The translations under genes were made by a program, and so were the position numbers. Below, piece after piece: positions 38,135 through 46,255 of a stretch of 49,415 nt of DNA. Below the pieces are notes generated by a model. The model was not told the origin of the DNA, did not search any database, and was given only the letters and a program-made list of their open reading frames with translations. The stretch spans positions 1-49,415 of the forward strand of contig NZ_JASXSI010000030.1 in NCBI RefSeq assembly GCF_030315685.1, read 5' to 3'. Numbering within the stretch: the first letter of the stretch is position 1; each line of letters begins with the position of its first letter. Origin of the DNA: Gordonia sp. ABSL11-1 (lineage in GTDB: Bacteria; Actinomycetota; Actinomycetes; Mycobacteriales; Mycobacteriaceae).

Positions 38135-38679
38135 GGCGGACACTCTCGCTGGTCGCGGTGCTCATCATGCTCGTCGGTCTCGGGTCGGCATGTGCCCGGA
38201 GCATCGACGGCGAACCGGTCGCCGTCGGCGCCGCCGACAACGAGCAACAGGGCCACGTCGACACCGACCAGTTCGACAAGCTGTTGCTCGAATGCGAGGT
38301 GCTCTCGCCGGCGAAGATCGCCGAGGTGGTCGGGGGACAGGTCGCGCGCGGCACCTTCAACGGCGCGATCTGCCGGTGGATCGTCGAGGGCTCGGTCACC
38401 GCGGGCGTCACGTTCAACTGGTTCGAATGGGGCAACCCGACGGTCGAGAAGGACACCGCGAAGAAGCTCGGCTACGAGACGGAGAACATCAAGATAGCCA
38501 GCCAGTCGGCGTTCACCCAGCGCGACCCGAAACGGCCTGCGGTGTGCGGCGTGACGGCGAGGGCGCCGAGTCGCGGCGTCTACACCTGGTGGGTCGAGCC
38601 GCGCACCAGCGCCGTGCCCGCCGATCCGTGCGCCGCGCCGACCAAACTCATGGAGCTGCTCCTCAGCGGAGGTCAGTGA
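38131..38679 (+). CDS. DUF3558-family lipoprotein
   Basis: This is a 182-residue lipoprotein with a signal ending in LGSAC, the lipobox cysteine at about residue 21. The mature domain resembles the preceding DUF3558 domain (CEVLSPAKIAEVVGG, ICRWIVEG, FNWFEWGNP, CGVTARAP) and has four cysteines. It is anchored outside the membrane; the function is unknown. Its ATG overlaps the previous stop by 4 bases, so the two paralogues are co-translated. Confidence 0.82.
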   Translation: MRRTLSLVAVLIMLVGLGSACARSIDGEPVAVGAADNEQQGHVDTDQFDKLLLECEVLSPAKIAEVVGGQVARGTFNGAICRWIVEGSVTAGVTFNWFEWGNPTVEKDTAKKLGYETENIKIASQSAFTQRDPKRPAVCGVTARAPSRGVYTWWVEPRTSAVPADPCAAPTKLMELLLSGGQ

Positions 38680-38736
38680 GCCTCGTGGGACGGCGGCGGA
38701 TCGGGTCCCGGGGAGGCCGGAGGGCGCGGTGGGGGG

Positions 38737-39564
38737 TCAGGCCGGCAACGTCGACACCGACACCGTCGCCGCGACGACCTGGTCACCGGCGTCGTCGGGG
38801 ATGAGCATCCACACCAGGAGGCGGTCGGCCTCACGCACCCTGCGCAAGGTGATCGACACACCGGGCACGATCGGCCGGAGGTATTCGATGACCACTCGAT
38901 GCGGTCCCTCGACGAGATCCGGCTGATCGATCAGTTCATCCTCGATCGCCTCCAGGTAAGCCGCATTGTTGAGGTGCTTGAACGGGTCGAAGTCGGTGCT
39001 GCGCAGCACATGCTGGCGGTCGGGCAGTTCGACCGACGACGCATCGGGGGCCTTGTCGGGATTCATCGACCGCCACCGCAGCCGATGTTCGTCGGTCATC
39101 TGCGACAACATGTCGAGCATGCCGTCGGTGATGCGCGACGGCATGCCCTGGTCGTTGACGTTGATCCAGAACGCCTCGGTCTCGATCAGACCGGGGGCGC
39201 GCTCGTCGGGGTTGAAGCGGTTGGTCTCGTGGTCGGCAGTGAGCCGCACCCGCATGTTCGTCCAGCGCGTCGACAGGGCACCGCACCAGCGCTGCGCCGT
39301 CACCCCGGCAGGCCACGAGAACGGCCGGATCACATCGATCACCGTCCGCCGGACGATCCAGAACGGATCGCTCGCCCCATAGTCGGTCGCCTCGATGTTG
39401 TCGTTGGCGATGTCCTGTAGATAGCGGGCGACCGCATCGAGTCGCACCCGCATCTGCTGATCGACATCGCCGGTGCGGACGCGATACGCGGCTTCGAAGT
39501 ACCGCGCTCCGTTCTTGCGATCCTGCAATGGCTCGACATTCGTCCCACTGGGTGAGGCGCTCAC
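38737..39564 (-). CDS. Acyl-ACP thioesterase-like double hotdog protein
   Basis: This is a 275-residue protein with two hotdog domains as in the FatA/acyl-ACP thioesterase family: FEAAYRVRTGDVDQQMRVRLDAVARYLQDIANDNI opens the first and RSTDFDPFKHLNNAAYLEAIED lies in the second, with the Asp/Asn/His-type catalytic residues in DFD..KHLNN. It probably hydrolyses fatty acyl thioesters. It is divergent from fprB with a KstR-type box between, which suggests a link to steroid or lipid use. It is convergent with the lipoprotein genes. Confidence 0.85.
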   Translation of the reverse strand: MSASPSGTNVEPLQDRKNGARYFEAAYRVRTGDVDQQMRVRLDAVARYLQDIANDNIEATDYGASDPFWIVRRTVIDVIRPFSWPAGVTAQRWCGALSTRWTNMRVRLTADHETNRFNPDERAPGLIETEAFWINVNDQGMPSRITDGMLDMLSQMTDEHRLRWRSMNPDKAPDASSVELPDRQHVLRSTDFDPFKHLNNAAYLEAIEDELIDQPDLVEGPHRVVIEYLRPIVPGVSITLRRVREADRLLVWMLIPDDAGDQVVAATVSVSTLPA

Positions 39565-39623
39565 TCGGTCCCTACTTTCGGCCGCCGGTATCTTTGCAGT
39601 TAAGATACTCAGGACGGAAAAAC

Positions 39624-39637
39624 TAGAACACGTTCCA
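39624..39637. promoter_or_regulatory. KstR-type operator
   Basis: The 14-mer TAGAACACGTTCCA matches the mycobacterial KstR pattern TNNAACNNGTTNNA exactly, with GAAC-nn-GTTC at its centre. It lies 26 bases before the fprB ATG and 59 bases before the thioesterase start. TTGCAG (39593-39598) and TAAGAT (39601-39606) lie just upstream on the plus strand. Confidence 0.7.
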
Positions 39638-39663
39638 CGTGTCGGATCTCAAGGAAACAGCAG

Positions 39664-41343
39664 ATGGCGCATGTGATCACCAGACCATGTTGCAACGATG
39701 CCAGTTGCGTCAGCGTGTGTCCGGTCAACTGCATACATCCGACTCCGGACGAGCCTGAGTTCTTCACGGCGGAGATGCTGTTCATCGATCCGGAGACCTG
39801 CATCGACTGCGGTGCCTGCATCGATGAGTGCCCCGTCGAGGCGATCCTGCCCGACGACCAGCTGGAAGAACGCGACGAGCCTTACCTCCAGATCAACGCG
39901 GATTACTACAAGGATCACGATGTCGAGGGCGGGCTGGTGCCGCCGAAGAAAGGGCCGCAACTCCCTGAGGGGGAACTGCACGTCGCGGTCATCGGTGCCG
40001 GCCCGGCCGCGTTCTACGCGGCTGAGGAGCTCGTACGCAAGCAGCAGGTCAAGGTCGACATGTTCGACCGCCTGCCGACGCCCTACGGCCTCGTGCGTGC
40101 CGGTGTGGCTCCCGATCACGCACCGACCAAGGGCGTCGAGAAGACGTTCGCGTCGACGGCGGCCAAGCGGAACTTCACGTACTTCCTGAACGTCGAGGTC
40201 GGCAAGCACATCACGCATGCCGAACTCGTCGACCGGTACCACGCGGTGATCTACGCGGTTGGTGCGGCGACGGACAAACGCCTGGGCATCGAGGGAGAGG
40301 ACCTGGCCGGATCCATCCCGGCCACCGAGTTCGTGGCCTGGTACAACGGACATCCCGACTACGCCGACCTCGACGTCGATCTCACCGGCGAGCGAGCGGT
40401 GGTGATCGGCAACGGCAACGTCGCGCTCGACGTCGCGCGCATCCTCGTCAGCGATCCGGACGAGCTGGCGAAGACGGACATCGCCGACCACGCGCTCGCA
40501 GCGCTGCGCGAGTCCAAGGTCACCGAGGTCGTGCTGCTGGCACGCCGCGGTGTCGCGCAGGCGGCCTACACCAACAGCGAGTTCCTTGCGCTGGGCGATG
40601 TCGACGGCGTCGACGTCGTGATCGATGCGGAGGAACTCGCCCTCGACCCGGCCACGGAGTCGGCCCTCGACGACGACACCCTCGATTCGACCATCGCCAC
40701 CAAGATCCGGCTCGCGCGTGAGTTCGCCGAGCGGCCGCCGACCGACGGCAATCGCCGCATCGTCTTCCGTTTCCTCGTGTCGCCGATGGAGGCCACCGGC
40801 GACAGCGCGATCGAGCGACTCACCGTCGTGCGCAACGCCTACGCCGACGGCACCGAACGGGTGGCGGTGACCCCGACCGACGAGCGCTTCGAACTCGAGA
40901 CGGGACTGGTCCTGCGGGCGATCGGCTACCGCGGCGTTCCGGTCATCGATCTGCCGTTCGACGAGGTCAGAGGCGTCGTGCCGAACACCGAGGGACGAGT
41001 GCAGGCCTCGGCCGACGGTGATGTCGTCGCAGGTCTGTACGTGACGGGATGGATCAAACGGGGTGCGACCGGGGGGATAGGGATGAACCGAGTATGTGGA
41101 CAACAGACCGCCGAGGCGGTGCTGAGGGATCATGTCGACGGAGTCCTCGCGGCGCCGCAGACGAGCCGTGACGACGTCGCCGATCTCGTCGCCGACCGGG
41201 GTGCGCGGCGGATCGACCTCGACGGTTGGAAGGCGATCGACGCGGCGGAGAAGTCGGCGGGCAAGAGCGGTGGTCGCCGACGGGTCAAGTTCGTCTCGAT
41301 CACCGAGTTCGAGACCGCGGCCGGCATGGAACCGGTGCAATAG
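39664..41343 (+). CDS. fprB: Ferredoxin / ferredoxin-NADP reductase fusion, FprB type
   Basis: This is a 559-residue protein. The N-terminal 7Fe ferredoxin domain (about 1-75) has CCNDASCVSVCPVNC and CIDCGACIDECP. It is followed by an adrenodoxin-reductase-like flavoprotein: the FAD site AVIGAGPAAFYAAE (about 108-121), PYGLVRAGVAPDH, the NADP site VIGNGNVALDVARIL, and GWIKRGATGGIGMNR. This is the arrangement of mycobacterial FprB, which moves electrons between NADPH and ferredoxin partners such as P450 systems. A KstR-type box precedes it. The glycosyltransferase gene starts 3 bases after the stop. Confidence 0.93.
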   Translation: MAHVITRPCCNDASCVSVCPVNCIHPTPDEPEFFTAEMLFIDPETCIDCGACIDECPVEAILPDDQLEERDEPYLQINADYYKDHDVEGGLVPPKKGPQLPEGELHVAVIGAGPAAFYAAEELVRKQQVKVDMFDRLPTPYGLVRAGVAPDHAPTKGVEKTFASTAAKRNFTYFLNVEVGKHITHAELVDRYHAVIYAVGAATDKRLGIEGEDLAGSIPATEFVAWYNGHPDYADLDVDLTGERAVVIGNGNVALDVARILVSDPDELAKTDIADHALAALRESKVTEVVLLARRGVAQAAYTNSEFLALGDVDGVDVVIDAEELALDPATESALDDDTLDSTIATKIRLAREFAERPPTDGNRRIVFRFLVSPMEATGDSAIERLTVVRNAYADGTERVAVTPTDERFELETGLVLRAIGYRGVPVIDLPFDEVRGVVPNTEGRVQASADGDVVAGLYVTGWIKRGATGGIGMNRVCGQQTAEAVLRDHVDGVLAAPQTSRDDVADLVADRGARRIDLDGWKAIDAAEKSAGKSGGRRRVKFVSITEFETAAGMEPVQ

Positions 41344-41345
41344 GG

Positions 41346-42620
41346 ATGCGCGTCGCACTGCTGTCCTATCGCAGCAAACCGCACTGTGGCGGCCAAGGGG
41401 TCTACGTCCGTCATCTGTCGCGCGAGCTCGCGTTGCTCGGACACGAGGTCGAGATCTTCTCCGGCCAGCCCTATCCCGAACTCGACCAGGTGGCCGTCGA
41501 TGCCGGGGTCACGCTCACCAAGGTGCCGAGCATGGCGCTCTACGACGAGCCGGATCCGTTCCGCACACCGCGTCCGGGCGAGTACCGCGACTGGATCGAC
41601 CTGCTCGAGGTCGGATCGATGTGGACCGCGAGTTTCGGTGAGCCGCTGACCTTCAGTCTGCGAGTCGCGCGAATCCTCAAGGAGCGCCGCGACGATTTCG
41701 ACATCGTGCACGACAATCAGTGTCTCGGTTATGGATTGCTCGACATCCAGAAGGCCGGCTTCCCCCTCATCGCGACGATCCATCACCCGATCACCCGGGA
41801 CCGGACCCTGGCGGTGAAAGCCGCGAAGGGGTGGCGCAAGATCACCGCATGGCGCTGGCATTCCTTCCTGCGCATGCAGGGTCGAGTCTCACGCCGCATC
41901 CCCGAACTCCTCACGGTGTCCCGGAGCAGCGAGGTCGACATCCGCAAGGCGTTCGACATCCCCTCAGGCCGGATCACGACGATCCCGCTGGGCGTCGACA
42001 CCGAGGTGTTCCGCCCCGGTGTCGAGCGGGTGCCCGGCCGGATCGCTTGTGTGGCCAGCGCCGACGCCCCGCTCAAAGGGGTGTCGTATCTGCTCGAGGC
42101 GGTGGCCAAACTCAGTGCCGAGCGCCCGGTGGAGCTGGTACTCGTCTCCAAACTCGATCCGAACGGTCCGTCGGCGAGGATGATCGAGGACCTCGCCATC
42201 GGCGACAAGGTGCGGGTGGTGTCGGGCCTCGAGGACGAGGAGATGGCCGAGCTACTCGCGTCCGCTGAGGTCGCCTGCGTCCCATCGCTGTACGAAGGGT
42301 TCTCGCTTCCCGCCGTGGAGGCGATGAGCTGTGCGACGCCACTCGTCGCCACGCGTGCCGGGGCGATCCCCGAGGTGGTCGGGACCGCTGCGGAGGCGGC
42401 GGTGCTCGTCCCGCCGCGCGACTCGGGGAAGTTGGCCCAGGCGATCGGGCGGCTGCTCGACGATGCCGACATGCGCCGTCGCCTCGGCGACGGTGGTCGT
42501 CGGCGGGTCGAGGACCGCTACAGCTGGGCGGCGGTGGCGGCCAAGACCGCGGCCCATTACGAGACCGTTCTCGAACGAGTGGCCCGTGATGCGGCCGCGT
42601 CCGAGCCGGCGACTCGCTGA
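41346..42620 (+). CDS. Glycosyltransferase family 4
   Basis: This is a 424-residue GT-B fold retaining glycosyltransferase. The acceptor domain starts VALLSYRSKPHCGGQGVYVRHL; the nucleotide-sugar domain has SADAPLKGVSYLLEA and the E-x7-E motif EGFSLPAVE. The ATG at 41346 lies 2 bases after the fprB stop. With the methyltransferase and toroid genes behind it, it likely adds a sugar to a lipid or polysaccharide at the inner face of the membrane. Donor and acceptor are unknown. Confidence 0.87.
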   Translation: MRVALLSYRSKPHCGGQGVYVRHLSRELALLGHEVEIFSGQPYPELDQVAVDAGVTLTKVPSMALYDEPDPFRTPRPGEYRDWIDLLEVGSMWTASFGEPLTFSLRVARILKERRDDFDIVHDNQCLGYGLLDIQKAGFPLIATIHHPITRDRTLAVKAAKGWRKITAWRWHSFLRMQGRVSRRIPELLTVSRSSEVDIRKAFDIPSGRITTIPLGVDTEVFRPGVERVPGRIACVASADAPLKGVSYLLEAVAKLSAERPVELVLVSKLDPNGPSARMIEDLAIGDKVRVVSGLEDEEMAELLASAEVACVPSLYEGFSLPAVEAMSCATPLVATRAGAIPEVVGTAAEAAVLVPPRDSGKLAQAIGRLLDDADMRRRLGDGGRRRVEDRYSWAAVAAKTAAHYETVLERVARDAAASEPATR

Positions 42621-42654
42621 TCTCGCAGTACCGGATGAACGAAGGGAAGATCAC

Positions 42655-43413
42655 GTGCTGACAGTGGATTTCGACCGCCTGGGGGTGGGTCCGCAGACCA
42701 AGGCGATCGACATCGGGGCGGGACAGGGCAGGCACTCGTTCGAGATGTTCCGTCGAGGCGCGGACGTCATCGCCTTCGATCAGTCCGAGAAGGACATGGG
42801 CGAGGTCGCGGAGATGTTCGACGCGATGATGGCGGAGGGACACGTGCCCGCCGCGGCCAAAGCACGTGCCGAGGTCGGTGATGCTCTCCGACTTCCCTAC
42901 GCCGACAACAGTTTCGACGTCGTATTGATGTCCGAGATCCTCGAGCACATCCCAAGCGACGAGGCCGCGATCGCCGAGATGGTCCGGATCCTCAAGCCCG
43001 GCGGCGTTGCCGCCGTCACCGTTCCGCGCTACTGGCCGGAGAAGGTCTGCTGGGCGCTGTCGGACGAGTATCACGAGGTCGAGGGCGGCCACGTCCGCAT
43101 CTACAAGGCCTCGGAGCTGGCCGGAAAACTGACCGCCGCCGGTCTCGAAGTCACCGGAACCGATCACGCGCACGCCCTCCATGCGCCGTACTGGTGGCTC
43201 AAATGTGCTGTGGGCGTGGAGAACAACGACAATTTCCTGGTGCAGGGCTATCACCGGTTGCTGGTGTGGGACATGATGAGCAAGCCCGCGCTCACCCGCG
43301 TGGGCGAGTTGGTGCTCAATCCGTTCATCGGCAAGTCGGTGGCGCTGTATCTGCGCAAGCCCGCCGCTGACACACGGCCCGAGCGCTCCGCTTCCGGCGC
43401 CGACGCGCCGTGA
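42655..43413 (+). CDS. Class I SAM-dependent methyltransferase
   Basis: This is a 252-residue enzyme with motif I AIDIGAGQGRHSFEMF (about residues 15-30), the acidic end of strand 2 in IAFDQSEKD, GDALRLPYADNSFDVVLMSEILEH and the later KPGGVAAVTVPRYWPE. It is UbiE/type 11-like. The GTG at 42655 has GAAGGGAAG upstream. It overlaps the next gene by 4 bases (GTGA). It may methylate the product of the neighbouring glycosyltransferase. Confidence 0.87.
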   Translation: MLTVDFDRLGVGPQTKAIDIGAGQGRHSFEMFRRGADVIAFDQSEKDMGEVAEMFDAMMAEGHVPAAAKARAEVGDALRLPYADNSFDVVLMSEILEHIPSDEAAIAEMVRILKPGGVAAVTVPRYWPEKVCWALSDEYHEVEGGHVRIYKASELAGKLTAAGLEVTGTDHAHALHAPYWWLKCAVGVENNDNFLVQGYHRLLVWDMMSKPALTRVGELVLNPFIGKSVALYLRKPAADTRPERSASGADAP

Positions 43414-44456
43414 TCCCGACTCCCGCGATCGCGGGAGTCCTGACCGCACAGCAGGTCGACGCCACCGGCGCGGCGATCGCTGCGATGCAGGAGGATTCAG
43501 GGGCGCTGCCCTGGTTCCCGGGTGGCCAGACCGACCCGTGGGATCACGTGGAGTCGGCGATGGCATTGTCGGTCACCGGCCGGTTCGCCGAGGCGGAGGC
43601 CGCCTACGACTGGTCGCGGCGGCATCAGCGTGCGGATGGGTCGTGGCCCATCCGCACGGTCGTCGGGCGGGTCGAGGATCCGAATGTCGACAGCAACTTC
43701 TGTGCGTACGTCGCTGTCGGCGTGTGGCATCACTTCCTGATCACCGGGAACGACGCGTTCCTCGAACGACTGTGGCCGACCGTGTGGTCGGCGATCGACC
43801 TCGTCGTCAAGTTCCAACGACCCGACGGTGCATTCCGGTGGGGTGGGGATCACGTCACCGGGGCGATGTTCGATCAGGCCCAGATCACTGGCAACGCAAG
43901 CATTTTCCAGGCACTCGACTGCGCTGTGCGGATCGCCGACAGGGTCGGGCAACCCGAGGACGACTGGAATCGTGCGCACGGTGCGCTCGGTGAGGCCCTT
44001 CGTGAGCGGCCGGAGATCTTCGAGCCGCCGTCCGATCACTCGATGGACTGGTACTACCCGGTGCTCGGCGGCGCGGTACGCGGTCGAGCCGGTCAAGAGG
44101 TCATCGCCGAGCGGTGGGACGAGTTCGTCGTCGCGGGCAAGGGGATTCGCTGCGTCGACCATCGCCCGTGGGTGACCGGTGCCGAGACCTGCGAGCTCGC
44201 CCTCGCCGTGGACGCCCTCGGTGACACCGACGACGCGATCGTACTGGTGGATTCGATCCAGCACCTGCGTGACCCGGACGGATCGTATTGGACCGGGCTG
44301 GTGTTCTCCGACGGCAAGCGATGGCCGGTCGAGAAGAGCTGCTGGACGTCGGCCGCCGTCGTCCTGGCGGCCGACGCGATCAGCCGGGCCACTCCCGGAC
44401 ACGGAATCTTCCGCGACGTCCGGCAAACCCTGGCCGTGGGGGACCGAATCCCCTAG
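43410..44456 (+). CDS. Alpha/alpha-toroid protein, often annotated prenyltransferase
   Basis: This is a 348-residue soluble protein of repeated helical hairpins: SGALPWFPGGQTDPWDHVESAMALS, ADGSWPIRTVVGR, DSNFCAYVAVGVWHHFLITGN, QRPDGAFRWGGD, DPDGSYWTGLVF. The QxxDGxW-like repeats and (alpha/alpha)6 pattern are shared by prenyltransferases, terpene cyclases and several glycoside hydrolases, so the usual prenyltransferase label is uncertain. Acidic residues in the loops could suit a glycosidase. It is coupled to the methyltransferase by a 4-base overlap. Confidence 0.75.
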   Translation: MIPTPAIAGVLTAQQVDATGAAIAAMQEDSGALPWFPGGQTDPWDHVESAMALSVTGRFAEAEAAYDWSRRHQRADGSWPIRTVVGRVEDPNVDSNFCAYVAVGVWHHFLITGNDAFLERLWPTVWSAIDLVVKFQRPDGAFRWGGDHVTGAMFDQAQITGNASIFQALDCAVRIADRVGQPEDDWNRAHGALGEALRERPEIFEPPSDHSMDWYYPVLGGAVRGRAGQEVIAERWDEFVVAGKGIRCVDHRPWVTGAETCELALAVDALGDTDDAIVLVDSIQHLRDPDGSYWTGLVFSDGKRWPVEKSCWTSAAVVLAADAISRATPGHGIFRDVRQTLAVGDRIP

Positions 44457-44470
44457 ACTGGTGTCCAGTC
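44454..44470. promoter_or_regulatory. -10 hexamer and palindrome before the oxidoreductase gene
   Basis: TAGACT (44454-44459) overlaps the preceding stop codon, and a perfect GACTGG-tgt-CCAGTC palindrome (44456-44470) overlaps the hexamer. A repressor here would block transcription of the gene at 44523. Confidence 0.45.
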
Positions 44471-44522
44471 AGTCGTCCAGAGTCGTGGGCGGCTCAGTTC
44501 GCGATGCGGCGTTGGAGGGTTC

Positions 44523-45380
44523 ATGGAGTTCGGAATCGTGCAGTTCACCAGCGATCGGGGGCTCAAGCCACATGTGCTGGCGCCGCTGATCGAGGACGCC
44601 GGGTTCGCGTCGTACTTCGTGCCCGAACACGGACACATCCCGACCCGACGCGATGCCGCCCACCCACAGACCGGGGATTCGTCGCTGCCCGACGACCGAT
44701 ATATGCGCACTCTCGATCCGTGGACGTCGCTCGGCGCGGCTGCCGCGGTCACCGAGCGCATCCGACTCGCGACCGCGGTCGCGCTGCCCGTCCAATCCGA
44801 CCCGATCACGCTGGCCAAGACACTGGCCACCCTCGACCACATCTCTGCGGGACGCGTCACGCTCGGCGTCGGATTCGGTTGGAATCTGGACGAATTGGCG
44901 GATCACAACGTCCCGCCGAAGCGTCGTCGGACGATGCTCCGCGAGTACCTCGAGGCGATGCGTGCACTGTGGACCCAGGAGGAAGCCGAATACCACGGTG
45001 AGTTCGTCGATTTCGGCCCGAGCTGGGCCTGGCCGAAGTCGACGCAGGCCACGATCCCCGTGCTCGTCGGCGCTGCCGGCAACGAGAAGAACTTCACGTG
45101 GATCACCCGAAGCGCGGACGGCTGGATCACCACCCCTGGTGAGGAGGACATCGAGGGATCGGTGTCGTTGCTCAAACAGATCTGGACCGACGCCGGCCGT
45201 GCGGGCGTCCCCGAGATCGTGGTTCTCGACTTCAAGCCGGTGGCCGAGAAACTTGACAAGTGGCGCGAGATCGGCGTGACCCAGGTGCTCTACGGCCTGC
45301 CCGACGACAGCGTCGAACGGGCGACCGGCTACCTCGCCAAGCTGGCCGGCAAGCTCGGACTCGCTCCGGCCGCGGTCTGA
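44523..45380 (+). CDS. LLM-class F420-dependent oxidoreductase
   Basis: This is a 285-residue TIM-barrel luciferase-like protein of the TIGR03619 type: MEFGIVQFTSDRGLKPHVLAPLIEDAGFASYFVPEH, a TERIRLATAVALPVQSDPITLAKTLATLDHISAGRVTLGVGFGWN block that builds the cofactor site, and PVLVGAAGNEKNFTWITRSADGW. Such enzymes use F420H2 (or FMNH2) to reduce or oxidise varied substrates. The ATG at 44523 has GGAGGG upstream. It may be a separate unit from the glycosyltransferase operon because a promoter-like hexamer precedes it. Confidence 0.88.
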   Translation: MEFGIVQFTSDRGLKPHVLAPLIEDAGFASYFVPEHGHIPTRRDAAHPQTGDSSLPDDRYMRTLDPWTSLGAAAAVTERIRLATAVALPVQSDPITLAKTLATLDHISAGRVTLGVGFGWNLDELADHNVPPKRRRTMLREYLEAMRALWTQEEAEYHGEFVDFGPSWAWPKSTQATIPVLVGAAGNEKNFTWITRSADGWITTPGEEDIEGSVSLLKQIWTDAGRAGVPEIVVLDFKPVAEKLDKWREIGVTQVLYGLPDDSVERATGYLAKLAGKLGLAPAAV

Positions 45381-45443
45381 GTCGCGCGGGGAGTGGGGTC
45401 GCGGCCTTGCGGTCTCGCCGCGTCGTGTCCTGTTTCGCGACCT

Positions 45444-45499
45444 CCGTGCTGGTCGCGTCGGGGCTCGGGCGCGGGATCCCCGTGCTGGTCGCGTCGGGG
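45444..45499. repeat. Direct repeat of 20 bp, period 36
   Basis: The 20-mer starting ccgtgctggtcgcg occurs at 45444-45463 and again at 45480-45499 without mismatch. It lies in the 139-base gap between two convergent genes. No stable hairpin is obvious. Confidence 0.7.
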
Positions 45500-45519
45500 G
45501 GTCGGGCGAGTGCGCGGCG

Positions 45520-46131
45520 TTACGGTTCAGCGCGCAGCGCCGGCATGAGGTAGCGGCGGATGTGTCGGAGTAGGGCATCGATGTCGTCGGGATCGATCGT
45601 CTCCGACGGCACCGTGCCGAGGCTGATCAGCACGCGCGCAACCCATTCCGCGACCTCGTCGAGGTCGTGACCCGGATGGATCTCGCCGCGCGCGGCGGCG
45701 GCGTCGATGTACGGCCGCCAGAACAGGGCAAGATCGGGCACGAGGCCCGTGACACCCATGCCCGCGCAGGCCGCGAACTCGTCGGGTTCCTCGGTCCGCA
45801 GACGTAACAGGAGGGTGCCGGGATCGTCGTACGCGCCGCGCCCGATCCGCACACCCGCCGCGATCTGACGATCGAATCCGTCGATGGCCTCCAACTCGTC
45901 TCGGGCGTCGTTCCAGAATGCCTCATTGAGCCGGACGATCGCCGCGCCGATGAGGGTCGACTTGTCGGGGAAGTGTCGATAGAGCCATGCACGCGACACC
46001 CCGGCCGTCTCCGCGACCTCCTGCATCGTCGTCGCGCGGATGCCCTTGTCGGCGAGCAGCTTCTCGGTGGCATCCAGGAGGCGGGCGCTGATTCCGGTCG
46101 TCGGTCGCTGGTCCGTCGATGCCTCGCTCAC
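45520..46131 (-). CDS. TetR-family regulator of the monooxygenase operon
   Basis: This is a 203-residue protein. The helix-turn-helix lies at about residues 16-60 (IRATTMQEVAETAGVSRAWLYRHFPDKSTLIGAAIVR), followed by an uncharacterised helical domain resembling TetR_C regulators of actinobacterial lipid or steroid genes. It is divergent from the flavin monooxygenase gene at 46256 with an inverted repeat in the 124-base gap, so it is the probable local repressor. Confidence 0.88.
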   Translation of the reverse strand: MSEASTDQRPTTGISARLLDATEKLLADKGIRATTMQEVAETAGVSRAWLYRHFPDKSTLIGAAIVRLNEAFWNDARDELEAIDGFDRQIAAGVRIGRGAYDDPGTLLLRLRTEEPDEFAACAGMGVTGLVPDLALFWRPYIDAAAARGEIHPGHDLDEVAEWVARVLISLGTVPSETIDPDDIDALLRHIRRYLMPALRAEP

Positions 46132-46194
46132 GATCGAACCCTAGCAGTTCTGTAGACATATCTCGGATTCTGTTCACTTCCGCGGCGTCATGGG

Positions 46195-46220
46195 GTAGAC
46201 AGAATAAACAATCTGTCTAC
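46195..46220. promoter_or_regulatory. TetR operator before the monooxygenase operon
   Basis: Perfect 9-bp arms GTAGACAGA (46195-46203) and TCTGTCTAC (46212-46220) around 8 bases. A related half-site, TGTAGACATA, lies at 46151-46160 nearer the tetR start. The palindrome ends 35 bases before the monooxygenase ATG. Confidence 0.78.
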
Positions 46221-46255
46221 TGCCCGGAGAGCGCGGGCCATCTCCGTGAGGAACC

